This document shows, in pieces, positions 8,270 through 17,572 of a stretch of DNA of 64,000 nucleotides (position 1 is its first letter; each line of letters begins with the position of its first letter). The stretch is from Burkholderiaceae bacterium. Its GTDB lineage: Bacteria > Pseudomonadota > Gammaproteobacteria > Burkholderiales > Burkholderiaceae_F. Under the pieces are notes generated by a model, which saw only the letters and a program-made list of their open reading frames with translations, searched no databases and had not been told where the DNA came from. Both the position numbers and the translations under genes were made by a program. Where the stretch lies: the NCBI GenBank assembly GCA_017646335.1, contig JAGCMT010000018.1, positions 24,373-88,372 on the forward strand, in the 5' to 3' direction.

Positions 8270-8793
8270 CCGATTGGGATTTCATCATCGAACTTTTTCT
8301 GAAATTCACGCAACTCGGTGCTCTCTGTATCGGGGGCTACAGCACGGTGTTAGCCGATCTTCAACGTTACCTGGTTCTCGATCACGGCTATTTGACTCAT
8401 CGTGAGTTTTCCAGCGCCGTTGCCGTCGGTCAGGCATCCCCTGGCCCGAATTACCTTTTGGTCGTTATCCTCGGTTGGCTTGTTGCCGGCACGTGGGGCG
8501 TTGTCGCCGCCTTCGTCGGTACCACCATCCCCTATTTGACGTTAACGTTGTTCGCTTCACGCTTCGGTCAACATTACCAAAACCATCCGTGGCTTCTCGC
8601 TTATAAAAAAGGCTTGAGCCCCATAGCGATTGCACTGCTGTGCTCTTCGGGCTTTGTGTTGATTTCCGGCGAACTCTCAATCGGTGTCGCCTTGATTACT
8701 TTTGTCAGTACGATTCTGGTTTGGAAAACCAAAGTACGCATGATTTGGCTTTTGATTGCCGGTGGTGCCATCGGTGCGACGGGAGTTTTATGA
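8266..8793 (+). CDS. chromate transporter family protein, second half
   Basis: This is the 175-residue partner of the preceding gene, read from the ATG at 8266 that overlaps its stop (ATGA). An upstream open frame in the same phase lies inside the first half and is not used. It has the CHR motif LGALCIGGYSTVLADLQRYL (about 16-35) and VGQASPGPNY (about 53-62), then three to four membrane segments. Both halves together equal one full ChrA. It ends in an ATGATG overlap with rarD, keeping the operon tightly coupled. Confidence 0.85.
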   Translation: MTDWDFIIELFLKFTQLGALCIGGYSTVLADLQRYLVLDHGYLTHREFSSAVAVGQASPGPNYLLVVILGWLVAGTWGVVAAFVGTTIPYLTLTLFASRFGQHYQNHPWLLAYKKGLSPIAIALLCSSGFVLISGELSIGVALITFVSTILVWKTKVRMIWLLIAGGAIGATGVL

Positions 8794-9689
8794 TGATCGG
8801 GGGCTTGGTCTGTGTATTGTCGGCCTATCTGTTGTGGGCTCTTTTCCCGCTGTACTTCAAAGCGCTCGATTGCGTCTCCGCACTTGAAATCCTCTCGCAT
8901 CGGATCGTTTGGTCGCTCGTTTTTGCCGTCATCGTGCTCTTTTTCTTGCGTCGATGGCAATGGATTCGCCAATTACGATTGGCTCCTAAAATCTTCGTCT
9001 ACTTTGCAGCCTCCTCGCTTCTCATTGCCGTCAATTGGGGTACTTACATCTATGCGGTATTAAGCGGCGTGGTAATTGACGCGAGTTTCGGCTATTTCAT
9101 CAACCCTCTGGTCACGGTATTACTCGGTGCCGTTTGCCTTCGAGAAAAGCTTCGCCCTACTCAATGGTTCTGCGTGGCGATCGCGGCCGCGGCCGTCCTA
9201 TTTTTAACAATCGCTCGTGGCAACCTTCCTTTGATCAGTTTGGTACTGGCCACGTCGTTCGGTTTGTACGGTCTCGTTCGCAAAATCGCTCCATTGGGCT
9301 CATTGGAAGGTTTTTCGCTCGAATCGGCCATGCTTTTTCCGTTTGCGCTCGGTTACCTCGTTTACTTGGCCTTGACCGGCGAGATGGTCTTTTTAAACCA
9401 CTCGGCCTACATTGACTGGTTACTGTTGGCTGCCGGCCCCATCACGGCGGTTCCGCTTTTACTTTTTGCTTCGGGTGCTCGTCGCATTCCCTACTCCATC
9501 TTGGGTATTACCCAATACTCGTCGCCCACGATTCAGTTTTTTATGGCCATTTATGTCTTCAACGAACCGCTTTCAATGACGCAGTTGTTTGCATTCGGTC
9601 TCATCTGGGTTGCCGTTGCGCTCTTTACCGCAGAAAGCATCGTTTGGTATCGCAAATTAAAAAAGACGCAAATCGAAAAAGCGAGCTAA
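8790..9689 (+). CDS. rarD: EamA family transporter RarD
   Basis: A 299-residue inner-membrane protein with ten predicted segments (two EamA repeats). The N-terminal LSAYLLWALFPLYFKAL, EILSHRIVWSLVFA and AVNWGTYIYAV blocks are characteristic of RarD. Members are drug/metabolite exporters; the natural substrate of RarD is not established. Two adjacent ATG codons (8790, 8793) are possible; GGGAG at 8781-8785 is better spaced for the second. It closes the nadD operon; gmk begins 31 bases on with no terminator visible, so read-through into gmk is likely. Confidence 0.88.
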   Translation: MMIGGLVCVLSAYLLWALFPLYFKALDCVSALEILSHRIVWSLVFAVIVLFFLRRWQWIRQLRLAPKIFVYFAASSLLIAVNWGTYIYAVLSGVVIDASFGYFINPLVTVLLGAVCLREKLRPTQWFCVAIAAAAVLFLTIARGNLPLISLVLATSFGLYGLVRKIAPLGSLEGFSLESAMLFPFALGYLVYLALTGEMVFLNHSAYIDWLLLAAGPITAVPLLLFASGARRIPYSILGITQYSSPTIQFFMAIYVFNEPLSMTQLFAFGLIWVAVALFTAESIVWYRKLKKTQIEKAS

Positions 9690-9720
9690 AATTACGGGAT
9701 TATCTTTCGGAAGAAATATC

Positions 9721-10350
9721 ATGTCCCAAACGAAAGCAGGTTGTTTATTCCTTGTGACTGCACCGTCGGGTGCCGGTAAGTCTTCTTTGGTCGCCCAACT
9801 TTTGGCCGCAGACAATGAAATCAACTTATCGATCTCTCACACCACGCGCAGTCCGCGTCCCGGTGAAGTCAACGGTCGTGAATACCATTTTGTGACCGTT
9901 GAAGAATTTGAGACCATGCGAGAAAACAATGATTTTCTTGAATGGGCTTACGTCCACGGCAACTACTACGGTACGTCCCGAAAGTGGATTGAAGAACAGT
10001 TGGAAGCCGGTCGCGATGTCCTTTTGGAAATTGACTGGCAAGGTGCCTTGCAAGTCAAGCGCATGTTCCCCGACGTGATCGGCATTTTCATCTTGCCGCC
10101 TTCCGTTGATGCTTTGCGTGCCCGTTTGAATAACCGCGCAACGGACTCCGAAGAAGTCATCGCCCGTCGCTTGGCCGGTGCCGGTGCCGAGATGGTGCAT
10201 GCAGGACAGTTCGACTACGTTATAATTAACGAAGATTTCGAACGTGCAACCCACGATTTGATTGCAGTCGTTCGCGCTGCTCGCTTGCAATTTAAGGTGC
10301 AAGCCTTGCGTTCGAGCTGTACGTTTAAACGTTTAGGCATTCCCCACTGA
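9721..10350 (+). CDS. gmk: guanylate kinase
   Basis: A 209-residue P-loop kinase that phosphorylates GMP to GDP. The P-loop [10 protein letters not shown] is at about residues 14-23, and the GMP-binding [20 protein letters not shown] at about 40-59 is diagnostic. [15 protein letters not shown] (about 100-114) and the lid arginines ([15 protein letters not shown]) follow. Cytoplasmic. The gene is followed after 35 bases by rpoZ and then spoT, the same order as in many proteobacteria; gmk links guanine nucleotide supply with (p)ppGpp metabolism. Confidence 0.97.
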   Translation: MSQTKAGCLFLVTAPSGAGKSSLVAQLLAADNEINLSISHTTRSPRPGEVNGREYHFVTVEEFETMRENNDFLEWAYVHGNYYGTSRKWIEEQLEAGRDVLLEIDWQGALQVKRMFPDVIGIFILPPSVDALRARLNNRATDSEEVIARRLAGAGAEMVHAGQFDYVIINEDFERATHDLIAVVRAARLQFKVQALRSSCTFKRLGIPH

Positions 10351-10385
10351 TAGTGGAATGTGTTTTTTTATTTTTAAGAGATATC

Positions 10386-10589
10386 ATGGCTCGCGTTACT
10401 GTTGAAGATTGCTTGAAGAAGATCCCGAACCGTTTTGAAATGGTTTTGTCCGCTGCCGCTCGTGCACGCCAATTGTCCTCCGGTACGGTTCCCCGTGTCG
10501 ACTCCAAGGACAAGCCGACCGTTGTGGCATTGCGTGAAATCGCTGCCGGCGCAACGACCAAGGAAGAAATGCTCAAGCGTATTTCCTAA
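10386..10589 (+). CDS. rpoZ: RNA polymerase omega subunit
   Basis: A 67-residue protein beginning [20 protein letters not shown], the omega signature, with the conserved RARQL segment and the ALREIAAG helix. Omega binds the beta-prime subunit, helps RNA polymerase assembly and forms part of a ppGpp site. The ATG at 10386 is preceded by AAGAGAT; a longer reading in the same frame from 10353 would add an unrelated N-terminus and is rejected. A terminator follows before spoT. Confidence 0.95.
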   Translation: MARVTVEDCLKKIPNRFEMVLSAAARARQLSSGTVPRVDSKDKPTVVALREIAAGATTKEEMLKRIS

Positions 10590-10596
10590 TTAACAC

Positions 10597-10638
10597 AAAA
10601 AGCGAAGTTCTCTCCGCACGGAAGGGCTTCGCTTTTTT
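10597..10638 (+). terminator. rho-independent terminator after rpoZ
   Basis: AAAAAGCGAAG (10597-10607) pairs with CTTCGCTTTTT (10627-10637) around a 19-base loop and ends in a T run. It lies eight bases after the rpoZ stop and before spoT. Confidence 0.8.
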
Positions 10639-10673
10639 GTCTTTAGCACGACCGTGCCGAAAGGTTCCGTTGT

Positions 10674-12923
10674 ATGGTTCCTAAACATTTACGTGCTGGT
10701 GCAACCGACATCGTCGCTTCGATTCGTCAGTCCGTCTTAAAAGAAACCGCTCATCCCGCGACAAACGAAGACACTTTGCCCTTAGTCACGCCGACTCGCA
10801 AGGCCGGTATCGCTACGGCTGCGTCGCTGATCGAGCTCTGTCAGTCCTATCTCTCTCACTCAGACATTGAACAAATCCGAGCGGCCTATCGCTACGCAGA
10901 CGATGCTCACTTAGGCCAAATCCGTAAGTCCGGTGAACCGTACATCACGCACCCCATTGCCGTGGCGAGCATTTTGGCCGAATGGCATTTGGACGCCCCG
11001 ACCATCCAAGCCGGTTTGATGCACGACGTGTTAGAAGACACGGGCACGAGCAAGATTGAATTGGCCAAACTCTTTGGCATGACGACCGCTGACATCGTCG
11101 ACGGCGTCTCTAAACTCGACAAACTCAAGTTCTCTTCCAATGAATTGGCCCAGGCCGAAAGCTTCAAAAAGATGCTTTTGGCCATGAGTAAAGACATCCG
11201 CGTTATTTTGGTGAAGCTTGCCGACCGTTTGCACAACATGCGCACGCTCGGTGTGATGCGACCCGAAAAGCGTCGCCGCATCGCCAAAGAAACGCTCGAC
11301 GTTTACGTCCCGATGGCTCATCACTTGGGTATCAACCACGCCTTCCGTGAGTTACAAGAGCTCTGCTTACAAAATTATCATCCGCGTCGCTACGAAGTTT
11401 TGCACCGCGAATTGATTGCTGCACGCAAAAACCGTAAACCGGCTTTGGAAAAGATTCTCAACGACACCAAACGCATGTTTGCTACCGCCAACATTCGTGG
11501 TCGCGTCTTGGGTCGTGAGAAGACCTGCTACGGTATCTACACGCAGATGAAGATCAAGAAACTGTCGTTCTCGGAAGTCTTCGATATCTACGGTTTCCGT
11601 GTCATCGTCTCTACGCGAGAAGACTGTTATCGTACCTTGGGTGCTTTGCACATGATGTACAAACCCGTCAACGGTCGTTTCAAGGATTTCATCGCCATTC
11701 CCAAGAGCAACGGTTACCAAGGTCTTCACACCACGGTGATCGGCCCACAAGGGACGCCGGTGGAATTCCAAATTCGAACCGAAAAGATGAACGACATCGC
11801 CGAGCAAGGCATTTTGGTTCACTGGCTCAATCGCGGTCAGGAATCTGAAATCCAAACTTTGACGCATGCTTGGTTGCAATCGTTGCTTGATTTGCAACAA
11901 CGCTCTTCGAATTCGAGCGAATTCTACGAAAACATTAAGGCCGACCTCTTCCCGGACCGTATTTACGTCTTTACGCCGAAAGGCAAGATCGTTTCGTTGC
12001 CGCAAGACTCCACGCCGATCGACTTTGCTTATCAAATCCACACGGATTTGGGCAATCACATCCGCAGTTGTCGCGTTAACGGCAAGGTCCAAGAGCCGAC
12101 CATGCGTTTGCAAAACGGCGACATGGTTGAAATCAATACGAGTTCGACCGCTCATCCGACTCCCGATTGGTTGGACTATGTCAAAAGCGGTAAAGCTCGC
12201 GCAGAAATTCGTCAATACTTGCGTGGCCTCGACTTTGACACCGCCGTTCGTATCGGCCGTGAACAATTGGAAATGCACGCCATCGGTACTGACTTGAAGA
12301 TCGACGAGCTGCCCGATGAAATTTGGAACGCGGTGATGCGAGAAATGCAACTGCCGTCTCGTGCTTCGCTCTTTGCCGAAGCCGGTTCCGGTCGCGCCAA
12401 TACGGCAATGCTCTTGCACCGTATCCAAGCCTTGCTCGATGATCAAAAAGAGCCCGTTGAAGAAGCCCAATCCGTTCACGTCATCGTCAACGGCACCAAA
12501 ACGCGCGCTCAATTGGCTCGTTGTTGCCATCCGGTTTGGGGTGATGAAATCTGCGTCTATGAACGTGCCGGCCATGGGGTCACGATTCACCGTGCCACGT
12601 GCTCACACGCCCAACGAAGCGGCACCAATAATGCCGATCAGTGGGAAACCGCCCAATGGGCTGACAACGGCAATTTGCACTTCACCACGCCGATGGATCT
12701 GAAGGTAACCAATGATCGTGTCGCCATTTTGGAAGTCACTCGTACCGTCGCTCAAGAAGGTGCTTCGATCGTGGGCTTGAATATTCCCGATGATCGCAAC
12801 AATCCGGAATTGCAATTACTGGTTCAAGTCGACAACCGTATTCAATTGATGCGTGTGATGCGCGCGCTGAAACAGTTAAAGACCGTCAAAGCCGTGAATC
12901 GCCGATTTGAATCGTCGTTCTAA
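10674..12923 (+). CDS. spoT: bifunctional (p)ppGpp synthetase/hydrolase
   Basis: A 749-residue RelA/SpoT homologue. The hydrolase HD domain is intact: GEPYITHPIAVASIL and the metal motif HDVLEDTG (about 116-123). The synthetase domain has GRFKDFIAIPKSNGYQGLHT (about 332-351), with RFKD in place of the ExDD of single-function RelA, the form found in bifunctional enzymes. A TGS domain (DSTPIDFAYQIHTDLG, about 442-457) and a C-terminal ACT domain follow. The protein therefore should make and degrade the alarmone. It is the only RSH gene in the window and lies after rpoZ behind a terminator, so it likely has its own promoter in the 84-base gap. Confidence 0.93.
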   Translation: MVPKHLRAGATDIVASIRQSVLKETAHPATNEDTLPLVTPTRKAGIATAASLIELCQSYLSHSDIEQIRAAYRYADDAHLGQIRKSGEPYITHPIAVASILAEWHLDAPTIQAGLMHDVLEDTGTSKIELAKLFGMTTADIVDGVSKLDKLKFSSNELAQAESFKKMLLAMSKDIRVILVKLADRLHNMRTLGVMRPEKRRRIAKETLDVYVPMAHHLGINHAFRELQELCLQNYHPRRYEVLHRELIAARKNRKPALEKILNDTKRMFATANIRGRVLGREKTCYGIYTQMKIKKLSFSEVFDIYGFRVIVSTREDCYRTLGALHMMYKPVNGRFKDFIAIPKSNGYQGLHTTVIGPQGTPVEFQIRTEKMNDIAEQGILVHWLNRGQESEIQTLTHAWLQSLLDLQQRSSNSSEFYENIKADLFPDRIYVFTPKGKIVSLPQDSTPIDFAYQIHTDLGNHIRSCRVNGKVQEPTMRLQNGDMVEINTSSTAHPTPDWLDYVKSGKARAEIRQYLRGLDFDTAVRIGREQLEMHAIGTDLKIDELPDEIWNAVMREMQLPSRASLFAEAGSGRANTAMLLHRIQALLDDQKEPVEEAQSVHVIVNGTKTRAQLARCCHPVWGDEICVYERAGHGVTIHRATCSHAQRSGTNNADQWETAQWADNGNLHFTTPMDLKVTNDRVAILEVTRTVAQEGASIVGLNIPDDRNNPELQLLVQVDNRIQLMRVMRALKQLKTVKAVNRRFESSF

Positions 12924-12944
12924 GCGTTTTTCGATCCTCTTTCC

Positions 12945-12983
12945 AATACCCTCCAAAGTCCGATTTGGGGGGTATTTTTTTTG
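12945..12983 (+). terminator. rho-independent terminator after spoT
   Basis: AATACCCTCCAAA (12945-12957) and TTTGGGGGGTATT (12964-12976) form a 13-bp stem with one wobble, followed by eight or more T residues. Confidence 0.88.
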
Positions 12984-13106
12984 TTTGATTACACGAAATT
13001 CCTTAGGTTTTCACTTCTTCTAAGGTGATCCGCCTATGGGCATCGAAAGGGTTTCTGATATGGTTAGAACTATCTCTATTAAAAGCTAAATGAAAGGACT
13101 ATTCAG

Positions 13107-14435
13107 ATGACTCAATCGAAATCTCAATACGTCGCGATCGGGTTAATGCTCTTTGCTCTCTTTTTCGGTGCCGGTAACTTGATTTTCCCGGTTTCGATGG
13201 GTCAAAGTGCCGGTGAAAACGTTTGGTGGGCCGTGCTTGGTTTCTGTTTGACCGGTGTCGGTATGCCGTTACTTTGTGTCGTGGCCATGGGTTATTCCGG
13301 CTGCCGCGACCTTCAAGAAGCCGCCAGCCGTGTGCATCCGATTTACGGTATCTTCTTTACCGTGTTGGTTTACATGGCCATCGGTCCGTGCTTGGCTACG
13401 CCGCGTACGGGTACGGTTGCTTATGAAATCGCTATCCGTCCGTTCCTTTCGGGAGCTTGGGCTGAAAACGGTTTGCCCGTCTTCATGGCCATTTTCTTCG
13501 GTGTTGCCTACTGGTTGGCCGCAACGCCGCAAAAGATGGTTGACCGTATCGGTAAGATCTTGACGCCGCTTCTTTTGGCCGCCATCTTCGTTTTGATCGT
13601 TAAGTCCTTTATCACGCCGATGGGTGAATTCTTGACGCCGAGCGCTTCTTACGGTGCTCCGTTCAAGGCTACGATTCAAGGCGTGCTTGACGGCTACAAC
13701 ACGTTGGACGCATTGGCTTCCTTCATCTTTGCCTATTTGGTGATTAACGCTGTCGTCTCGACGGGCGTGACCGATCCGAAGCAAGTCTCCGCTCAAGTAA
13801 TGAAGTCCGGTACGTTGGCTGTCGGTCTCTTGGCTCTCGTTTACGTCCTCTTGGCTAAGATGGGCGCTGAAAGTGTCCAAGCCATCGGTATGCAAGACAC
13901 GGGTGCAACGGTCTTGACGTTGAGTGCTAACTTCTTGTTCGGTCAACTCGGTATGCTCGTGTTGGCAGTCATCGTGTTGCTTGCCTGTTTGACGACCGCC
14001 ATCGGTTTGATCAGCTGCTGTGCAACCTTCTTCCAAAAGTTGACGAATATCTCCAACTACAAGAGCTGGTGTGCATTCTTCGCTCTCTTTGCCTTCGGCG
14101 TCGGTATGTTCGGTTTGAAGGTCATCATCTCGGCCGCTATCCCGGTTTTGATGTTCGTCTACCCGTTGGCCGTTGCCTTGATTGCTTTGCTTCTCTTGGA
14201 CCGTTGGTTCGGCGGTGCTCGTAGCGTGTACGTCTGCACGACGGCCTTCACGTTCGTGATGGCTCTCTGCAACGGTCTCGAAACAGCCGGTGTTGATTTG
14301 GGTGTTGTCGGTAAGTTCTTCGTTGACTACGTTCCGTTGCACACCTTGGGTATGGGTTGGATCGGCTTTGCCTTGGTTGGTTTCGCCGTCGGTATGGCTT
14401 TGAAGGGTTGCTGCTGCAAGTGCTGCAATCGATAA
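13107..14435 (+). CDS. brnQ: branched-chain amino acid transport carrier BrnQ
   Basis: A 442-residue LIV-type sodium symporter with about twelve membrane segments. ALFFGAGNLIFPVSMGQSAG (about 17-36) is the family signature, with GPCLATPRTGTVAYE (about 93-107) following. It imports leucine, isoleucine and valine at the inner membrane. Start by AAAGGA, about 9 bases upstream. The C-terminus ends in a cysteine-rich tail, KGCCCKCCNR, which I do not recall as a BrnQ feature. It is followed by its own terminator and by three NSS symporters, so the region is dedicated to amino-acid uptake. Confidence 0.93.
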   Translation: MTQSKSQYVAIGLMLFALFFGAGNLIFPVSMGQSAGENVWWAVLGFCLTGVGMPLLCVVAMGYSGCRDLQEAASRVHPIYGIFFTVLVYMAIGPCLATPRTGTVAYEIAIRPFLSGAWAENGLPVFMAIFFGVAYWLAATPQKMVDRIGKILTPLLLAAIFVLIVKSFITPMGEFLTPSASYGAPFKATIQGVLDGYNTLDALASFIFAYLVINAVVSTGVTDPKQVSAQVMKSGTLAVGLLALVYVLLAKMGAESVQAIGMQDTGATVLTLSANFLFGQLGMLVLAVIVLLACLTTAIGLISCCATFFQKLTNISNYKSWCAFFALFAFGVGMFGLKVIISAAIPVLMFVYPLAVALIALLLLDRWFGGARSVYVCTTAFTFVMALCNGLETAGVDLGVVGKFFVDYVPLHTLGMGWIGFALVGFAVGMALKGCCCKCCNR

Positions 14436-14470
14436 TCAAAACCACCCAAAAATCTAAGTAAAATCAAGTA

Positions 14471-14499
14471 AACGGTGATGGATTTCCATCACCGTTTTC
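14471..14499 (+). terminator. rho-independent terminator after brnQ
   Basis: AACGGTGATGG (14471-14481) and CCATCACCGTT (14486-14496) make a perfect 11-bp stem with an ATTT loop and a TTTTC tail. Confidence 0.88.
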
Positions 14500-14609
14500 T
14501 TTCGCCCCATACCAAAGACAGATACAATCAATTCAAAGATATTCAGTTTCATCTTCGCCTTGGGACTGTCGAGTGTCACAGGGCGTTTTCTTTTAGAAAG
14601 CTTGCCATT

Positions 14610-15947
14610 ATGAGTAACGCACGTTCCACTTGGGGTTCTCGTCTCGGTTTCGTCCTTGCATCGGCCGGCGCCGCCGTCGGCTTGGGTGCCATTTGGAAAT
14701 TTCCGTATTTGGTTGGTTCCAACGGTGGTTCCGCTTTCCTCTTCCCCTTTATCTTTTTGACCTTCACGGTCGGCTTGGTGCTCTTGATTGCAGAATTGGC
14801 TCTAGGTCGAGCCGGTAAGGGCTCCATCGTGACGGCATTTACCTCTTTGGGCGGTAATGCGTGGAAAGGCGTCGGTTATTTAGGCGTGCTCACGGGCTTC
14901 TTGGTTTTGAGCTTTTATTCGGCCATCGGCGGTTGGACGATTGCTTACTTCATTAACGCCTGTTTGGGCCAAGGCTTGATTGCCGACCAAGCACAGTTGG
15001 GTGCCCACTTTGGTAGCATCTGCGGCAATCCCGTCACGGCCATCGGCTTTCAAGCTTTCTTCTTGGTTCTTACCGCTTGGATCGTCGCTTATGGGGTAAG
15101 CCGTGGTATCGAACGACTCTCGAAAGTCTTGATGCCGTTACTCTTTATTTTGATGTTGATCATCATCGTGCGCTCGCTTTTCTTGCCGGGTGCTATCGAC
15201 GGTATCGCTTATCTTTTTAGCTGGAATCCGGAAGCCTTCACATTGGATGCGCTTTTGTCCGCCATGGGCTTTACGTTCTTCTCGCTTTGCTTGGGTTGTG
15301 GCTGCATGTTGACTTACGGCAGTTATTTGGACAGCAAGGTCGACTTGGTGAACTCCTCCTCTTGGATCGTTTTCTTAACGGTTTTGAGTTCCATCTTGGG
15401 CGCATTGATGGTGATGCCCGCCGTCTTCGCCTTTGGTCTTGAACCCGGGGCCGGTCCCGGTTTGACGTTCGTGACGATGCCCGCCATCTTCGCGCAAATG
15501 CCTTTCGGTCACTTGTTTGCCATCGTTTTTTACGCTTGCTTGTTGGTCGCCGCTTTGACGAGTTCCATTTCGATGTTGGAATTGGACATTGCGTTCTTGC
15601 AAGACCAATTGAAGTGGTCGCGCCCGAAAGCCGTTGTCATCACCACGGCAGGCTTGATGGTCATCGGTGCTTTCAGCGCATTGTCTTTCGGTCCTTTGGC
15701 CGACACGAAGTGGTTGGGTCGCAACTTCTTTGATTGGCTCGATTACCTCACCTCCAATATCAGCCTCCCGATCGGTGGTTTGATGGTTGCCATCTTGGTG
15801 AGTTGGTTGCGCTGGGATACGATTAGTGCCCACATCCCGGGCGAAGGCAACGCCTTGCGCAGTCCCACCTTCTACCGTGTTTTGCGAATCGGTATCGCCA
15901 TCTTCGCTCCGATTCTCGTGCTGACGGTTTTGTTGACGGGTATTTAA
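14610..15947 (+). CDS. sodium-dependent transporter, NSS (SLC6) family, copy 1
   Basis: A 445-residue inner-membrane symporter of the LeuT fold, with about eleven segments. The first helix carries GAAVGLGAIWKFPYLVGSNG (about 20-39), the unwound Na/substrate site of NSS proteins; helix six has the FFSLCLGCGCMLTYGSYL region (about 226-243). NSS proteins of this size import amino acids with sodium. The start at 14610 follows AGAAAG and gives MSNARSTWGSRLGF, in line with the two paralogues; the frame is open farther upstream but lacks homology there. First of three tandem copies; each is flanked by terminators. Confidence 0.9.
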   Translation: MSNARSTWGSRLGFVLASAGAAVGLGAIWKFPYLVGSNGGSAFLFPFIFLTFTVGLVLLIAELALGRAGKGSIVTAFTSLGGNAWKGVGYLGVLTGFLVLSFYSAIGGWTIAYFINACLGQGLIADQAQLGAHFGSICGNPVTAIGFQAFFLVLTAWIVAYGVSRGIERLSKVLMPLLFILMLIIIVRSLFLPGAIDGIAYLFSWNPEAFTLDALLSAMGFTFFSLCLGCGCMLTYGSYLDSKVDLVNSSSWIVFLTVLSSILGALMVMPAVFAFGLEPGAGPGLTFVTMPAIFAQMPFGHLFAIVFYACLLVAALTSSISMLELDIAFLQDQLKWSRPKAVVITTAGLMVIGAFSALSFGPLADTKWLGRNFFDWLDYLTSNISLPIGGLMVAILVSWLRWDTISAHIPGEGNALRSPTFYRVLRIGIAIFAPILVLTVLLTGI

Positions 15948-15959
15948 CGATTCACTAAT

Positions 15960-15998
15960 GATTAGGACAAGCATCGTACCCTTGTCCTAATCCTTTTC
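15960..15998 (+). terminator. rho-independent terminator after NSS copy 1
   Basis: GATTAGGACAAG (15960-15971) and CTTGTCCTAATC (15981-15992) form a perfect 12-bp stem with a nine-base loop and a CTTTTC tail. Confidence 0.82.
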
Positions 15999-16095
15999 AT
16001 CTGAGTACGAAAATAAAAGCTTGGGTGTACATCTTTTGACTGACGGGAAATCCGAACTCGTACACTCTCATGCTACTAAGAAAGGAAAATGTATC

Positions 16096-17439
16096 ATGCA
16101 AGAAAATAACGGCCGCTCCACGTGGGGCTCTCGTTTAGGTTTCATCTTAGCCAGTGCAGGTTCTGCCGTCGGTTTGGGCGCCATTTGGAAGTTCCCTTAT
16201 ATGGCTGGCAGTAACGGCGGTTCCGCCTTTATTCTCCCTTACATCGTTTTAACGGTTTTGATCGGCTTCGTGTTGTTGTTCATTGAAATGTCGATCGGTC
16301 GTGAAGCTCGCGCCGGTTCCGGTCAAGCATTCGGTCGCTTGGTCAATAAACGTTGGAACTGCGTGGGGCTTTTGAGCGTTTTAACCGGCTTTTTGATTTT
16401 GGCTTTCTACCAAGTCATTGGCGGTTGGTGTTTGAACTATATGTTTGACGCCTGCATGGGTCACGGTTTGATCACCGATACGTCCAAGCTCGGTGAGTAC
16501 TTCGGTCAATTCGTCTCCAACGGTGCCATGTCCATCACGATGCAATTGAGCTTCTTGGCATTGACGGCCGGCGTGTTGATCTTCGGTGTGCAAAAGGGTA
16601 TCGAACGCGTCTCAAAGATTTTGATGCCGTTGCTTTTTGTCATGATGGTCGTGTTGATCGTACGCGGTTTGATGCTTGACGGCGCATGGAAGGGCGTGGA
16701 ATTCATGTTCAAGTTCGATGCGTCTGCTTTCACCAGCGGTTCGCTTTTGAATGCTTTGGGCTTTAGCTTCTTCTCGCTTTCCTTGGCTAGCGGCGCCATG
16801 ATGAACTACGGTTCGTACCTTGGTGACGATGTCAGCATGCCGCGCTCGGTGGCTTGGATTTCCTTCTTGGCTGTAATGGCTGCCCTTTTAGGTGGTTTGA
16901 TGATCATGCCGGCTGTGTTCGCTTTCGGTCTTGACCCGAGCGCCGGTCCCGGTTTGACGTTCGTCACGATGCCGGCCGTGTTCGCACAATTGCCGATGGG
17001 TCAACTTTTGGCTGTCATTTTCTACGCTTGTTTGGTTGTCGCCGCGTTGACGAGCGCCATCAGTATTATGGAAATGAGTGTTCAATACTTGATCGACCGA
17101 TTCGGTATGTCTCGCACTGGCTCCATTACGTGGAATACCGTGCTCTTGGTCCTGTTGGGCATCCCCTGTGCATTGAGCTTTGGTTCCATGTCCGACGTGT
17201 TGTTCTTCGGTAAAACGTTCTTCGACATCCTCGACTACATGACGAGCAACATCGGTATGCCGATCGGTGGTTTGGCTATTGCCATCGTTGGCGGTTATCT
17301 TGCATGGCCTGCTATGCGTAAGCAATTGCACATGAACGAAACGGTTCCGGCCTGGTTGGAATCCTTCGTGAAAATTTCCATTAAGTTCATTTCGCCCGCA
17401 GTGATCGTTGTGATTGCCTTGGCCGGTCTGCTCGGTTAA
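16096..17439 (+). CDS. sodium-dependent transporter, NSS (SLC6) family, copy 2
   Basis: A 447-residue paralogue of the preceding gene. It has the same helix-one motif SAVGLGAIWKFPYMAGSNGG and FFSLSLASGAMMNYGSYLG in helix six. The substitution of the helix-six residues relative to copies 1 and 3 (SLASGAMM against SLCLGCGCM and SLSVGAGTL) suggests a different substrate. The ATG at 16096 follows AAAGGA. Upstream, GTGTAC (16025-16030) and GTACAC (16060-16065) form a spaced inverted repeat that may be regulatory. It has its own terminator, so each copy can be expressed independently. Confidence 0.9.
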   Translation: MQENNGRSTWGSRLGFILASAGSAVGLGAIWKFPYMAGSNGGSAFILPYIVLTVLIGFVLLFIEMSIGREARAGSGQAFGRLVNKRWNCVGLLSVLTGFLILAFYQVIGGWCLNYMFDACMGHGLITDTSKLGEYFGQFVSNGAMSITMQLSFLALTAGVLIFGVQKGIERVSKILMPLLFVMMVVLIVRGLMLDGAWKGVEFMFKFDASAFTSGSLLNALGFSFFSLSLASGAMMNYGSYLGDDVSMPRSVAWISFLAVMAALLGGLMIMPAVFAFGLDPSAGPGLTFVTMPAVFAQLPMGQLLAVIFYACLVVAALTSAISIMEMSVQYLIDRFGMSRTGSITWNTVLLVLLGIPCALSFGSMSDVLFFGKTFFDILDYMTSNIGMPIGGLAIAIVGGYLAWPAMRKQLHMNETVPAWLESFVKISIKFISPAVIVVIALAGLLG

Positions 17440-17481
17440 TGAAAATCCGCGACATCTAGGTCAATCTTATTAGGTCTATCG

Positions 17482-17517
17482 AGAGGTCATTGTTCTACAA
17501 TGACCTCTTAGTTTTTG
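17482..17517 (+). terminator. rho-independent terminator after NSS copy 2
   Basis: AGAGGTCATTG (17482-17492) and CAATGACCTCT (17498-17508) form a perfect 11-bp stem with a TTCTA loop, followed by TAGTTTTT. Confidence 0.85.
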
Positions 17518-17572
17518 AGCTTTAAATTCTTCAACTCACATCCTTTTTTCTTACTCAGAAGGTTTATCAAAC

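Noticed and set aside
13269-14342. 357-codon minus-strand frame opposite brnQ
   Set aside because: Composition is charged and repetitive and the opposite strand codes for a clear BrnQ carrier.
14475-14609. 45-codon N-terminal extension of NSS copy 1
   Set aside because: It includes the brnQ terminator and does not match the paralogues.
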